Assembly (NCBI RefSeq): GCF_035918255.1
Contig: NZ_CP142136.1
Span: forward strand, 930,001-994,000
DNA: 64,000 bases
DNA from: Mesomycoplasma ovipneumoniae
GTDB lineage: Bacteria; Bacillota_I; Bacilli_A; Mycoplasmatales; Metamycoplasmataceae
Direction: 5' to 3'
Below the pieces are notes generated by a model that was given only the letters and a program-made list of their open reading frames with translations, ran no database searches and was not told where the DNA came from. Every line of letters starts with the position of its first letter. Position 1 is the stretch's first letter. A program made the translations under genes and the position numbers. This document shows, one piece after another, positions 36,364 through 54,581 of the stretch.

Positions 36364-36951
36364 TTATTCAGTTTCTCGTTGAGAAGAAAAAAGATCAAAA
36401 TTTTCACTTTGGCCTGGGTCTTCAATAATGTCTAATAAATCAAATTCTTTAAACTTAGGTAAATCTTTGGCCGATCTTAGTTTGAAATAGTCAAAAAACC
36501 TCGAAGTTACACCATAAAGTGTAGGATTTCCGGGGCTTGGAGCTGTTCCCAACTCCTCAATTATTCCTTTTGCTAACAGCGAACCTACAATATAATCAGA
36601 ATTAATTCCACCACGAATTTGGGCAATAACACTTCTTGTAACAGGTTGTTTATAGGCAATTATAGCAGCAACCTCGATTGCTGCATTACTAAGACGATAT
36701 TTTTTTTCATTTCCAACAAAGTCAATAATAAAAGGTTTTAAATCTTTTGCGGTAACAAATTTGAAAATATCAGCAAATTCAACAACAATTATACCTCTTT
36801 TTTGACGGTTAAATTCGACTGAAAAATCTTTTAAAAGTTTGCGAGCCTCGTTAATTTTTGATAATTTAAGTGCGCTTTGAAGTTGTTGAGAAGAAACTCC
36901 TTTTTCGCCCTGAAGATACAAAATTGCCTCAATAATTCTAGTTTTCATCAT
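36364..36951 (-). CDS. scpB: Segregation and condensation protein B
   Basis: Partner of ScpA in the SMC condensin. 195 aa with two winged-helix domains: MKTRIIEAILYLQGEKGVSSQQL and IEVAAIIAYKQPVTRSVIAQIRG, then LGTAPSPGNPTLYGVT. ATG at 36951, overlapping the scpA 3' end by 14 bp; a GTG 9 bp further up is also open. Confidence 0.95.
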   Translation of the reverse strand: MMKTRIIEAILYLQGEKGVSSQQLQSALKLSKINEARKLLKDFSVEFNRQKRGIIVVEFADIFKFVTAKDLKPFIIDFVGNEKKYRLSNAAIEVAAIIAYKQPVTRSVIAQIRGGINSDYIVGSLLAKGIIEELGTAPSPGNPTLYGVTSRFFDYFKLRSAKDLPKFKEFDLLDIIEDPGQSENFDLFSSQRETE

Positions 36952-37675
36952 AACCCCCACGGAAAATTGATATTTTTGAGAACTGTTGTTCCTGTTTTAA
37001 ATGTAGAAGTTGTTTTTTTGCCATTTCGAGCATTGAAATCATGGTGATAACAAAATGTTTCATTGTCGGAAGTGAAAATAAGTATTCAAAATCAATTTCA
37101 TTTTCATTTTTTAACAGATTTTTTAATCATAAACTTTGCTCATCAGCTGTCACTTGGACTTGTTGGGTTTTAATTTTAATAAGATTTTTAGCTTTTGTTC
37201 TGTCAAACATTAATTTTAACACTTTATATAAATTATGCACTGACGAGTGTCCATCAAGCTGACTTGGATCCGGAGGTCTGCGAAAATCACTATAATCTGA
37301 GGTATTTTTTTCAAAATAATCATTACGGTGCTCTTGCTGTTCTTTTAACATATTTGCAATATTTTTGATTTGTTGATAGTCATATAATAAAGCTAAAAAT
37401 TCAAGTCGATCTTTTTCATCTTCAGGTTTTAATTTTTCTTCCTTACTTGGCAAAAGTAAAATTTTTGATTTTAAATGAACCAAAGTAGAAGCAATAACTA
37501 AATATTCACCTACAATTTGAATATTTTTTTCTTTTAAAATTTGAATTATTTTTACATATTGAGTTGCTAAATCAACAAGGTCAATATCTAAAATATTAAT
37601 GTTTTTTGATTTTACTAAATCTAAAAGTAATTCTAAAGGTCCCGAAAAATTAGCTAGTTTTATATCGTAATCCAT
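36938..37675 (-). CDS. scpA: Segregation and condensation protein A (kleisin)
   Basis: Bridges the SMC heads. 245 aa. N-terminal NFSGPLELLLDLVKSKNINI and YLVIASTLVHLKSKILLP are the kleisin signature; TGA at 37127-37129 (SLW) extends it to the C-terminal winged-helix segment. ATG shares one base with the stop of the upstream gene (TAATG). Confidence 0.94.
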
Positions 37676-38412
37676 TATTTTCCACCTTTGTAGAAATCAA
37701 TAATAGTTTTTTTTGTGGCTAAACTCAAGGATTTACTTGTTTGCGAAATAACAGCACCCGGTTTTATTGGCTTATGAAAGAAAATTTCGATATTTTTAAA
37801 TTTTTTAGTCTGATTTTTGTCTATATTTTTTTTAACTACCTTAATTGAAACAGGAACAATTGCAAGACCTGATTCTTTTATAGTTTCAAAAATTTCAATT
37901 GGAAAATTTAACTCTGTGTCGTGCAAGTTCTCTTTTGCAAAAATAACTCCATAAGCACGTTTTTCACGGATTGATTTTAAAAAATTTTGAAACTTTTTTA
38001 AATTTTCTTGCTCATTTTCAGCTAAAAACTGTGAGTCAAGTGAGCCAAAAATTCATTTATTTTTACGGGAATAACGCTTTTTTTCAAGAAAAAAACTAAC
38101 AATTGGGTTAAAATCTTCTTCAGCTTTTGATGGGTTTTCAAGTGCTGAAAATAATGCAAAATGGTCAGAAAACTGATTTTGATTAGAAATTAAGATCGAT
38201 GCATTTTTGGATAAATTTTCGTAACCAAAAACTTTAATTTTTATGCCAAATAATTTTAAAATAAACTTTGAGTAACTTAAAACCAAATCGCTTCTATATT
38301 GAGGAGAAAGTTCGACTTTTTTTTTATAATATTTTTTCCAAACAGAGCGTATTTTACGTATTTTAAATAGTCAGATTATTGAAAAAATAGCAATTCGCAA
38401 TTTTATTATCAT
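37675..38412 (-). CDS. Divergent 1-acylglycerol-3-phosphate acyltransferase-like protein
   Basis: 245 aa. Layout fits the PlsC family (ILISNQNQFSDHFALFSAL where NHxSxxD is expected, later LAIVPVSIKVVKK and IEIFFHKPIKPG near the C-terminus), but the catalytic His of H-x4-D is Gln, and the FPEGTRS block reads IFAKENLHDTE. So either a very divergent or an inactive acyltransferase. Basic N-terminal amphipathic segment suggests membrane association. Heads the scpA-scpB-fusion gene string. Confidence 0.6.
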
Positions 38413-38480
38413 TTCATTTTTGCTTTTTCTTTTTAAATTTAGTTAATTAAAATTTATAGAAATTTAATTATAATTATATA

Positions 38481-38486
38481 ATTATA
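38481..38486 (-). promoter_or_regulatory. -10 of the plsC-like/scpAB operon
   Basis: TATAAT preceded by TGG on the minus strand, about 70 bp before the ATG at 38412. Confidence 0.45.
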
Positions 38487-38552
38487 CCAAAAAATCTAAA
38501 ATTTTAATTAAAAACAGTTAAAATCTATTTTAATGGAAATTAAAAAAATAAA

Positions 38553-39590
38553 ATGTTTTATTTTGATTGAAGAAAAAGTGATTTAGATGCAAATTCATAT
38601 TTTTTTATAGTTTATATTGGGCTAATTTTAGGTCTTCTAAGCGTTCTTGTATTGTATTTTTTCCGTAAAAATTTGGAAACATGGTACGTTCACAAGAACG
38701 AAATTCAATTTAAGGTTAGTTTATTTTATAGAGTAAAAAATTGGTTTGTTTTCATTGGTGTTTTGATTTGATTTTTTTCATATATTAGTCGAACAATTTT
38801 ACTGGAAATTAATGATTATATCTATAAATGAGAATATCTGCCGCTACATTTGTGTCGACTTATTGTTTTAATTTGTGCCTCTTTAATGATTTTTAATAGG
38901 ACAAATTGGGCAAAATACATAGTAATTCCCGGTTTTTTGGGCTCAATTTTAGCTTTATCTTTTCCACAAATTGGCTTTGATGCGGGAATTGTTATCGATG
39001 ACATTGAATTTCAAGGAATAAAAGTTGACCAAAATGTTACTGAATCTGAACTAATGAATTTGGCAAAAACTAAAAATTTAGGTATAAATTGAGCGCCTGA
39101 TAATTACTTTTTTTGAGAGTTTATTTTTAGCCATCTTTTAAGTTTGGTTTTACCATTTTTTTTAGCATTTATTAATGGTAAAAATTCAAAATTAGATATA
39201 AAAAGTTTCTGAAAATCGATATTATTTACTTTTTTAATGGCAAGTTTTACTTTTTTTCTAAGTTGAATAATTGAAAAAGTAATTGAAAACCAAGGCGATA
39301 ATCGACTAAAAATAGCCTGAAACGGAAATTGATTTTATATGGGGAAAGATGGACAACCAACCATTGGCGAACTAGGAAAATGACCTTGAAATTTCCCATT
39401 TTTAACAATTATTTTTCTTTTTGCATTTTTTATTGTCTTTTTGACAAAAATGTTCCTTGAAAAATTAAATTTTTATCTTTTAATTGTTAATTCAAAAATT
39501 GAAATTAAGCTCAAACCTAAAAGTTGAAAACAAGTTTTAAGCCAAAATAACCTCAGCCAAAAGTGAATTAAATTATTAACAAAAAGCTAA
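38553..39590 (+). CDS. YwaF/TMEM164-type integral membrane protein
   Basis: 345 aa, about seven membrane helices, with many TGA Trp codons. The family hallmark is YLPLHLCRLIVLICASLMIF followed by IPGFLGSILALSFPQ. Function in bacteria unknown; animal TMEM164 is reported as an acyltransferase. The last codons (TKS-stop) are supplied by the left edge of element copy 3; the probable ancestral tail KWVKLLTKN-stop survives at 40135-40164 beyond the element. Confidence 0.75.
39559..39585 (+). repeat. Left direct repeat of element copy 3
   Basis: About 27 bp, AAAAGTGAATTAAATTATTA onward, inside the 3' end of the YwaF-like gene; partner at 40133-40159. Confidence 0.75.
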
Positions 39591-40132
39591 AATTTTAACT
39601 AAAAAAGCAAAATTATAAAATATTTAAACGACCTTTTTTAGCTAAAACATTGCAAAAATCAATTTATGGATAAAATAAGAAAAATCATAAAAAAATACAA
39701 CTACTATTTAAACTCAATGCAAATAGAAAACTCGTTTTTATTTGCATCGAGCCTAAAAAAACATATGAAGTTTTGAAAGAGCAATAACCAAAAGCCCTAA
39801 ATTTAAAGATTTCTAAACGGGTAAATTTAAGGCATCCCATCATATTTAAAAATATAATGGATAATTCGCACTATCTGATTTTTTTATGACAAAAACATAA
39901 CCAATTCCTCCTTAATTCTAATATCAAATTTATTAATTTATTCTTAGGTGAAGTTTATTATAACATAATTTTATTTTTGAGCAAACATTTTTTTTTTTTT
40001 TTTTTGCAAATTCTTAATTTCAAAATAATAAAAATTAAGAATTTAGCGTCAAAAAACGTTGGATTTAGCGGTATTTTTGCATATTTAATTCACTAAAAAG
40101 TGAATTTTTGCCATCAAACTGTCAAATTTAGG
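39584..40132 (-). mobile_element. MITE-like element, copy 3 (left end missing)
   Basis: Right inverted end at 40111-40132 (CCATCAAACTGTCAAATTTA plus GG). The left terminal ~150 bp seen in copies 1 and 2, including their terminator hairpin, is absent. Promoter on the minus strand: TTGCTC-16-TATAAT with TGT (39984-39957). SD plus ATG TTT TTG TCA TAA, the ORF starting MMGCLKF, and the hairpin 39713-39751 are kept. Confidence 0.75.
39713..39950 (-). ncRNA. Putative element-encoded transcript (copy 3)
   Basis: Same unit as copy 1 from the start site to the hairpin. As the left terminator is missing, it may run antisense into the 3' end of the YwaF-like gene. Confidence 0.35.
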
Positions 40133-40159
40133 AAAAGTGAGTTAAATTATTGACAAAAA
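40133..40159 (+). repeat. Right direct repeat of element copy 3
   Basis: Second copy of the YwaF-like gene tail with two substitutions; it leads into the real bidirectional terminator. Confidence 0.75.
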
Positions 40160-40162
40160 ATT

Positions 40163-40196
40163 AAAAAAAAACCTATAAATTTATAGGCTTTTTTGT
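40163..40196. terminator. Bidirectional terminator between the YwaF-like gene and tsaE
   Basis: A 16-bp palindrome (CCTATAAATTTATAGG, 40172-40187) with an A-run on the left and a T-run on the right, placed between converging genes. Confidence 0.75.
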
Positions 40197-40197
40197 T

Positions 40198-40617
40198 TTA
40201 GTTTCAGCAAAATTTGATTTTTCTTGAATCTGCGTCAATTATCTCAAAATTAATTAAAATTGAGTTTTGAGAAAATTCCTCAAGTTTGTTTGCTCATTCA
40301 ATTACAACAAAATTTTGCTCAAAATAATCCTGAAATTCATCCAATTTTGACGAGAAATTATCAAGATCAATATGAACTAAATTCTCGTAGGCAAACATAA
40401 AATTAAATGACGGGGAAATAATTTTGTCTTTTATTCCAATTTTTCGTGCAAATTTTTTTGTAAAATCAGTTTTTCCTGAGCCATACGGACCAACTAAATA
40501 AATAAATTGAATTTTTTTACTAATAATTAAATTAAAAATAATCTCCAAATCAGAGCAAGTTTTGGAGATTATTTGTTGGCAAAAGTGGTAATTTTTAGCT
40601 ATATCTTCAGTGTTCAT
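40198..40617 (-). CDS. tsaE: tRNA t6A biosynthesis ATPase TsaE
   Basis: 139 aa. P-loop YLVGPYGSGKTDFTKKFA, HIDLDNF (family HxDLYR), and VIEWANKLEE with W by TGA at 40291-40293, matching the conserved IEW. Works with TsaD. Seven bases from the rpoC stop. Confidence 0.92.
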
Positions 40618-40623
40618 AAACTT

Positions 40624-44859
<4,236 letters not shown>

Positions 44860-44925
44860 TTTTTAAATTCTCCTTTAAAAATAGGCATAATTTGCTTTTA
44901 GTTAAAAAGTTAATTATTCCCTCAA

Positions 44926-48588
<3,663 letters not shown>

Positions 48589-48626
48589 GACTCACCCCTT
48601 TTTCCCCTTTTTTGTTTAGGTTATAT

Positions 48627-48655
48627 ATTATATTTAAAAAGCAAAAAATTCAAAG
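48627..48655 (-). promoter_or_regulatory. Possible rpoB promoter
   Basis: TATAAT (48632-48627) with TTTGAA about 16 bp upstream, behind the rplL terminator; gives rpoBC its own start. Confidence 0.5.
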
Positions 48656-48735
48656 CGTTTTTATACTTAATTTCAAAAAAATTAATAAAATATTAAAAAA
48701 ATATTTTATTTTAGTAAAGTAAAAATAACAAAAAA

Positions 48736-48750
48736 GGCGTTTAGAACACC
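48736..48750 (-). terminator. Terminator or attenuator after rplL
   Basis: GGTGTT/AACGCC stem with a 3-nt loop and six T on the minus strand, 34 bp after the rplL stop. Probably lowers read-through from rplJL to rpoBC. Confidence 0.7.
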
Positions 48751-48783
48751 ATTTTTGCTTTTTAAAATTAATTTTTTGAAATA

Positions 48784-49149
48784 TTAATCAATAGAAACTT
48801 CAGCTCCGGCTTCTACTAATTTAGCTTTGTATTCCTCAGCTTCTTCAGGTTTGATTGCTTCTTTTATGACAGAAGGTGCTGCATCAACAAGTTTTTTAGC
48901 ATCCATCAAACTTAATCCAAGCATATCTTTAATAACTTTTATAACAGCAACTTTTTGTTGTCCGGCTGCTTTTAGAGTTAATTTAACTTCAGATTTTACT
49001 TCAGCGGCAGCTTCTGGAGCAGCTGCAACAGCAACAGCAGAAGGGTCTACCCCAAATTCTTCTTTAAGAGCATCAACAAATTCCATTACTTCTTTAATTG
49101 TCATTTCTTTCAATGACTCGATGAATTGTTCTTTAGTAATTTTAGCCAT
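48784..49149 (-). CDS. rplL: Ribosomal protein L7/L12
   Basis: 121 aa. N-terminal dimer domain, Ala-rich hinge (VAVAAAPEAAAE) and the C-terminal domain with KVAVIKVIKDMLGLSLMDAKKLVDAAP that recruits translation factors. Confidence 0.97.
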   Translation of the reverse strand: MAKITKEQFIESLKEMTIKEVMEFVDALKEEFGVDPSAVAVAAAPEAAAEVKSEVKLTLKAAGQQKVAVIKVIKDMLGLSLMDAKKLVDAAPSVIKEAIKPEEAEEYKAKLVEAGAEVSID

Positions 49150-49161
49150 TTTTTTCCTTTT

Positions 49162-49659
49162 TTATGCAGTTATTTTTTGTTCGTCTATTAATAATTTAAG
49201 TCCAAAAGCCAATTGTTTCAGTGGGCTTTGAAGAGAAGAAGCAAGCATTGTAATTGCTTCAGTGTAATTTGGAAGTGAAGCAATAGCGGTATTTTCTTGC
49301 GGTGTAACAACACTTTTTTCATAAATCCCACCTTTTAATATTAATAAAGGTTGATCTTTTGCGACTTTTGTAATAATTTTAGCGGGTGCAATTGGGTCTT
49401 CTAGACCAAAAGCAAATAAATTTGGTCCCACTAATTCTGATTTTAGATTAGAAAAACCGAGTTCATCTGCTGCAATTTTGAAAAGTCGATTTTTATAAAT
49501 TCTAGTAAAAACACCTGATTTCTTTAGTTCCTGACGCAAACTTTCTAATTCTGCGACTGAAAGTCCGCGATATTCAGCAATTGCTAAAGAAGAAGATTTC
49601 TCGAGCAAATCTCTAATTTCAGTAATTATTTCTGCCTTTTTTTGGCGAAAAGCGTTCAA
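49162..49659 (-). CDS. rplJ: Ribosomal protein L10
   Basis: 165 aa from TTG 49659, which has AAAGGAGT at ideal spacing. An ATG 45 bp upstream (49704) is in frame but has no ribosome site and would add residues not seen in L10. Core features: [20 protein letters not shown] and [10 protein letters not shown]; the C-terminal helix docks L7/L12. Confidence 0.9.
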   Translation of the reverse strand: MNAFRQKKAEIITEIRDLLEKSSSLAIAEYRGLSVAELESLRQELKKSGVFTRIYKNRLFKIAADELGFSNLKSELVGPNLFAFGLEDPIAPAKIITKVAKDQPLLILKGGIYEKSVVTPQENTAIASLPNYTEAITMLASSLQSPLKQLAFGLKLLIDEQKITA

Positions 49660-49760
49660 ATCTAGACTCCTTTCTGTTTTAGGAGCAATACTTTGAAAAT
49701 ACATTCAAACAACAAATTAAGTCATTCTGACAGTTATTATCTCTATGTATTGCCTTTAAA

Positions 49761-49769
49761 ATTATACCA
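49761..49769 (-). promoter_or_regulatory. Extended -10 promoter of rplJL
   Basis: TGG plus TATAAT on the minus strand; the leader to the TTG start is about 95 nt, space for L10 autoregulation. Confidence 0.55.
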
Positions 49770-49824
49770 GAAAGAAAAAAATTTCCAAATAAATTAGTAA
49801 AAAAATTAATAATGGGTTTTTTGA

Positions 49825-49910
49825 CTTTAAGAAAATCGCTATTTCAAACTAATACCAAACACTAAAGCCGCCATAAAAACGTTTTAATGTTTGGTATTTT
49901 TTTCTTAAAG
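49825..49910. repeat. Nested two-arm inverted repeat
   Basis: Outer arms 49825-49835/49900-49910 (11 bp) and inner arms 49851-49861/49888-49898 (11 bp), both perfect. It lies between rplJ and the next small gene and is followed by T on both strands; may be a terminator-type structure or an insertion relic. Confidence 0.5.
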
Positions 49911-49946
49911 AAGTGTAATTTCTAATTTTTAAAACTTTATTGTGAC

Positions 49947-50393
49947 TTATGCAATTTTTGGTGTCAAACTGTCTATTGATTCTTTTTTGTGATTGTGGGC
50001 GAAAACTAAAAACATTACCATTGAAAATACATCAAACAATGGTATGAAAAAGCCAATAATTGCTGTAACTTTAATTACTGAAAGTTTTAGTGATTTTGGC
50101 GAATTTGGTTCTATATTCATAAAAATTTTGTCAGGGAAACTTACTTTTATGATATAAGCAATCGTTAAAACTCGACTTACAATAGTAACAAAAATTCAAG
50201 CAAACATAGCTACTATAAGTTCAGAACCAACAATAAATGAGTCGCGAGTTGAAAATCATGCGCTAATGGAAGGGATAACAAATAAGAAAAATAAAGTAGT
50301 ACCCAATACAAATTTAGTAAGGCGCATTGCTAGTGACAAAAAAACTAAATTTTTCAAATTGTCCACAGGTTTTCTTGTTTTACTAATTTTCAT
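49947..50393 (-). CDS. Uncharacterised small membrane protein
   Basis: 148 aa with three or four hydrophobic helices (about 15-45, 55-85, 108-135) and three TGA Trp codons. ATG at 50391-50393. No motif I know. Stands alone between rplJ and a divergent gene. Confidence 0.6.
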
Positions 50394-50680
50394 AATATAA
50401 TAAATTATAATTTATTCTTGTTTAAAACCTAGGAATTATTTTTAAATATTTAAGTTCTTGTTGTTTTGTAATTTAGACTTTAAAAAATATTGTAAATTTT
50501 AAGGCGCAAATGTTTGTTACCCAAATAAAACATAAAATAAAAATTCAAAAAGTGCAATTTTTTAAATTTTTTGATATAAAAGTACATTTTTTTTGTAAAT
50601 TCCCGTTTATTTTATAAGTAATGTTATAATTAATTATGGATTCATAAAATAAAAACAATTTCCTGAGGTGGTTATAACTT
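50394..50680 (+). promoter_or_regulatory. Divergent spacer with extended -10 for the 50681 gene
   Basis: TGT plus TATAAT at 50622-50630 on the plus strand, 50 bp before the ATG. Otherwise very AT-rich with no gene visible. Confidence 0.5.
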
Positions 50681-51514
50681 ATGTCAAAAAATAATAAGAA
50701 AAATTTTTGAACTTTTCTCTCACTTGGAACCTGATTTTGAATTCAAAGCTCAATTTTAGTTGCTGTCGGTGGATACTTGATTTATCTTTATGATCTACAA
50801 AATCAACAACAGTTGGCAAAAATAAGTACATATCAATTTTGAAATGATAAAAAGAATGTTTTAACATTTGAAGGTGACTATCCTCGTTTTTTTATAGATA
50901 ATATCAATAAATTAACTGATGAAGAATGAAGAATAAAAAATGAAGAATGAAGAATAAAAACAGGCTCTAAAAAATCATTGAGTTTTAATGATTTTAGAGA
51001 TGAGTATGTATTTATTTATAAAGATCGGCTTAATAAAAATCAGTTTTTGTTTAAAAAGGAAAAACAGGAAAGCGAAAATAATAAGCAATTATATAACACT
51101 CATTTAATTAAAAATACGCAAGATCTTGTTGACTTAATTATACCTGATAAGCAAAAATTATTCTCAACAACTAATAGACATAATTTGGACATTCTTGATG
51201 AAAAAGAGATTAATGATCTAAGTAAAACAATTGATTTATCAAATAAAGATGCAATCATTTTAAATAATTATGTTAGTGAACTTTTTGGTTCTTGAGGTGA
51301 TCGAAGAGCAAAAGGGCTAAATCTTGTTGATTTTAATTTTAATGAAAATACAAAAACAATAGAACTAAAATGGAAATTCGAAGACTACCGCAAAAGATCT
51401 GCAATTGTTCAAGCAATTGGTTACTATGATTGGTTTAAAAGTTATGTTCTTTTAATTGACAAAAATAAAATTGATAGTCTTGATAATATAAAGTTTACAT
51501 CTACCTTTTCTTAA
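50681..51514 (+). CDS. Uncharacterised membrane-anchored protein
   Basis: 277 aa. One N-terminal membrane segment (about residues 16-37) follows a basic start, then a soluble charged domain with K and E. Two adjacent copies of EEWRIK are encoded by a short tandem repeat near 50921-50960. SD GAGGTGG is strong. Ends in DKNKIDSLDNIKFTSTFS. No motif recognised. Six TGA Trp codons. Confidence 0.65.
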
Positions 51515-51619
51515 AATTTTGGATAAGTTTTTTAAATCTTTATCTTTTTAACTTGGAAATTTTGATCAAAAAGTCTCTAATATTTGCAACTTTGCTTCAT
51601 TAGATTTAACTCTTATTTT

Positions 51620-51802
51620 CCTGAGTTTCCCAGTTTGATGGCTAATCTTAAAAAGTGCCCGGTTTTTTAGGGCACTTTTTTAATTTTTTTGGCAAAAGTT
51701 AATTACCTATTTTTTTACTTATTTATTAAAATATCAAAGTAAAAATCATCTTATTTCAAATATTTGGCTCACTAGCGACGCCATCAAACTGGGAAACTCA
51801 GG
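51620..51802 (+). mobile_element. 183-bp MITE with perfect 23-bp inverted ends
   Basis: Left arm 51620-51642 (CCTGAGTTTCCCAGTTTGAT + GGC) is the exact reverse complement of 51780-51802. Inside is a terminator-like hairpin, 11-bp stem 51650-51660/51670-51680 with T-run, and a segment similar to the nested element at 55238. It lies 105 bp after the preceding gene. The rest of 51515-51963 holds nothing I recognise. Confidence 0.85.
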
Positions 51803-51963
51803 AAAAATTTTTGCAAAAGTGTTTTATTTATATTAAGTTTCGTTGCCACAAATGTTTTTTAAAAAAATCCTTTTGTTTTAGAAAAAGCTAGAATAATTTG
51901 AATATTAGGTATGTTTTTTTGTGCGGTGAAAAAAATCAGGAAACCAACAAACCAACAAGTGGA

Positions 51964-52655
51964 TTAAATTTTTACTTTTTTTACTTTTGAAATTGTTTTT
52001 TTGTTTATACTTGTTTTTGACAAATTATCTTTTTTTGGGCTTGCTGTTTTTTTATTTTTATTTAAATTTATAAATGTTTCAATACCTACGTTTAATGATT
52101 CCATAATTCGTAATTCATCAATTGCATCAAACAAAGCATTATGTGTTTCTAAATAATTCTCATTATTGGTTACCATTCTGTATATATTTTCTACACCTCA
52201 TTCTCTTTTTAAATTGCCGTTTTTAGTTGTTTCTGCATTTAATGGAATATATTTGTTAAATTTCTTGTTTTTAGCAACTATAGAAATATGTTATATTCGA
52301 ATGATTCGTGCAATTCAGGCAAATGTCTAAAATCATAATTTGTATATGAAAACCAATTTTTTACTTCATAAGATTTCAAGAACTTAATTAGTCGAACAAT
52401 CATTTCTTTACGTGTTTGAACAAGAATAGTTTCTTGTTCAAATTCAAGGGGGAGTCAAGCATTAGGGGCATACTTTCCACCTACTTTTCAATTATTTTCT
52501 ATTATTCAATATTTTTTATCAATTAATTTAAAATTAGTGCTACCAGCAATTACAACTCCAACGGAAAAAATTTCACTATCGTAGTTTGTTTCTACATCAA
52601 TTACAGCAATATTTTTATTCACGTTAGTAATTTTTTGTTTTTTAATTGCTTCCAT
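51964..52655 (-). pseudogene. DEDDh 3'-5' exonuclease (DnaQ/RNase T-like), frameshifted
   Basis: The first part (ATG 52655, SD AAGGAATC) has the ExoI motif NIAVIDVETNYDSEIFSVG and reads to a TAG at 52278. The second part, in a frame shifted by one base, continues VAKNKKFNKYIPLNAE... and holds the ExoIII motif THNALFDAIDEL, then a lysine-rich tail to TAA at 51964. The shift is around 52278-52300. Either a true one-base lesion or a sequencing error; 13 bp after the helicase. Confidence 0.75.
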
Positions 52656-52668
52656 CTGATTCCTTAGA

Positions 52669-54522
52669 TTATTTTTGACTTTTAGGTTTATAAACTCCTT
52701 TTGAAATAGTTTGTGCAAGTTTTTCGCTGAATTCTTCTCGATTTTTGATTCTAATTTCGTGCATTTCGTTATTTCGAATATTCCACAATATGCCTTTTTC
52801 TTTTTTTAAGGCTAACATATATGAAGCAGTTTGTAAAAAATGAGCAGTTGTTAAATCGCTAACAAATTTAAGCTCATAAACTATATCATTTTTGATAACA
52901 TCGGCAATTCCTTCAGCTCTTATTGTAAGATCATCATCACTAAATTTCAATCAGCATTTTTGTTGAATTATCTCGTCTTTTTCAAGCACTTTTGATAATC
53001 TTTTATGCATTTGATCAACAGCATTATCATCGACAAAATCGGGCTGCGTTTGTTTAATGTATCTTTCTTGGTCTGTTTGCAAATAAACAAGAAAGAGTGT
53101 TAAATCTTTCATTGAATTTCTTTCTTTGATGTAATTTTCATACTCTTTTAACTGTTGTTTTTGTTGTTTTTCTGAATGGTCATATTTGAGTTCAATAAAA
53201 TGCCTAATTTCTTTATCTATTTGTCAATCGTTGAAATAAGATGCTTCAAGAAAAATACCAACGCATGGTGTAAGATCAATTAATGCATCTTGTGTTTTCA
53301 CTTTTATTTCACTTTTATCTTCCGTATTAATTTTCTTTATATCAAGCATTTGCAACATATACTCAATATCTTCCTCATACTTGTGATCAAACATTGTAGA
53401 CATTGCAAATGAATCTTCGGATCATTTCTCTAAATATTTAGATTGTTTGATAATTACCTCATTTAATGGTAGGTTTGGAAATTCTGGTTTAAAAAAGATG
53501 ATTTTTTCTTTTCCTCTACTTGCCGCTACGCAAAATATGTTTTTTACAATTTCATAATTTGCTGTAATTTGTTGTAAGCGGATTTTTCAATATAGTAAGT
53601 CAAAATCAAAAACAACACAAATAGGTTTTTCCAATCCTTTTGAGCTATCATATGTTGTAAAAATAGCTGAATTTTTTTTGGGAGACAAATTTGCGTCTTT
53701 TTCTCTTATAGAAGCATAAACGGTTTTTTTATTGAAAATATCACTATGATTTTCTTCAAGATAATTTAATAGTTCTGTCATTTTGCCTGAACGGTAACCC
53801 AAACATAAGATATCAGCAGGTTTTTGTTTAGCCAAAAATTCTTGAATTTCTTCCATTCCCATATATTCGATTTGACAATTTTCGTTTACTCCGTTAATTG
53901 TTTTATCTCAAATTCTACCCAACATATTAGCATGCTCTTTTGGCATTCTGAAGGAAAATGTTAAGCTAATTTTTTCATATGATCCTAAAAATTTATCAAT
54001 AAAATCAGTAACATTTAATTTTGTTTTATCGTAAATTTTCTGATTAATATCTCCAACAGCAACAATTTGTATATTAGGATTTTTTTCTTTTATTTTTCCC
54101 AATAACAAAGATATTTCTTCAGTAATATCTTGGTATTCATCAATTAGTAGAACATCATAAGTGGCAACAGAAATGTTGTTTTTTAAAAATATTTTAATTG
54201 AATCTGCTGAAGAAGAATTAATACCTTTTTCTCACAAAAATCGATATGCAAATCCGTGATAATTTTGTACCAGAACATTTTTGTTTTTGATCTTGTTTTT
54301 AGCTTCAACTTTTAATAGTTTATTGTAAGTTAAGTACAAAATTTTTTTATCAATAGGAAATTTGTCACAGAGAACCTGAATTACTGATGTTTTTCCACTT
54401 CCAATACAAGCGTCAACTAGGATATTTTCACCTTTTAATGCTAAATTAACAACATTTTGTTGCTCTTCTGTGAGTTTTTCTGCAATATTTTCAGTTTTTC
54501 GTTTTTCTGTTTTTCTAGCCAT
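52669..54522 (-). CDS. Superfamily I (UvrD-like) helicase with C-terminal PD-(D/E)XK nuclease-like domain
   Basis: 617 aa, intact. Q/Walker A at LVDACIGSGKTSVIQVLC, DEAD-type box LLIDEYQDITEE, GDINQKIY, then FSFRMPKEH and motif VI VAASRGKEKIIFF. The last ~120 residues have GIADVIKNDIVYELKFVSD, a PD-(D/E)XK core (D...ELK), as in AddA/RecB-type nucleases. Paired with the exonuclease gene; together they suggest a DNA end-processing or defence module. TGA Trp codons at 54229, 53584 and others. Confidence 0.8.
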
Positions 54523-54581
54523 AATTCTCTTAGTTATTAAATCTAATTATTAATGATATTAATTTAGTTTTTTTATAAATT

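Noticed and set aside
38553..39590. Prolipoprotein diacylglyceryl transferase (lgt)
   Set aside because: First thought from its membrane helices and position, but no Lgt signature is present; PLHLC...IPGFLGS fits the YwaF/TMEM164 family instead.
51515..51619. Long direct repeats around the 183-bp MITE
   Set aside because: I compared both flanks and found no convincing duplication, unlike the other insertions.
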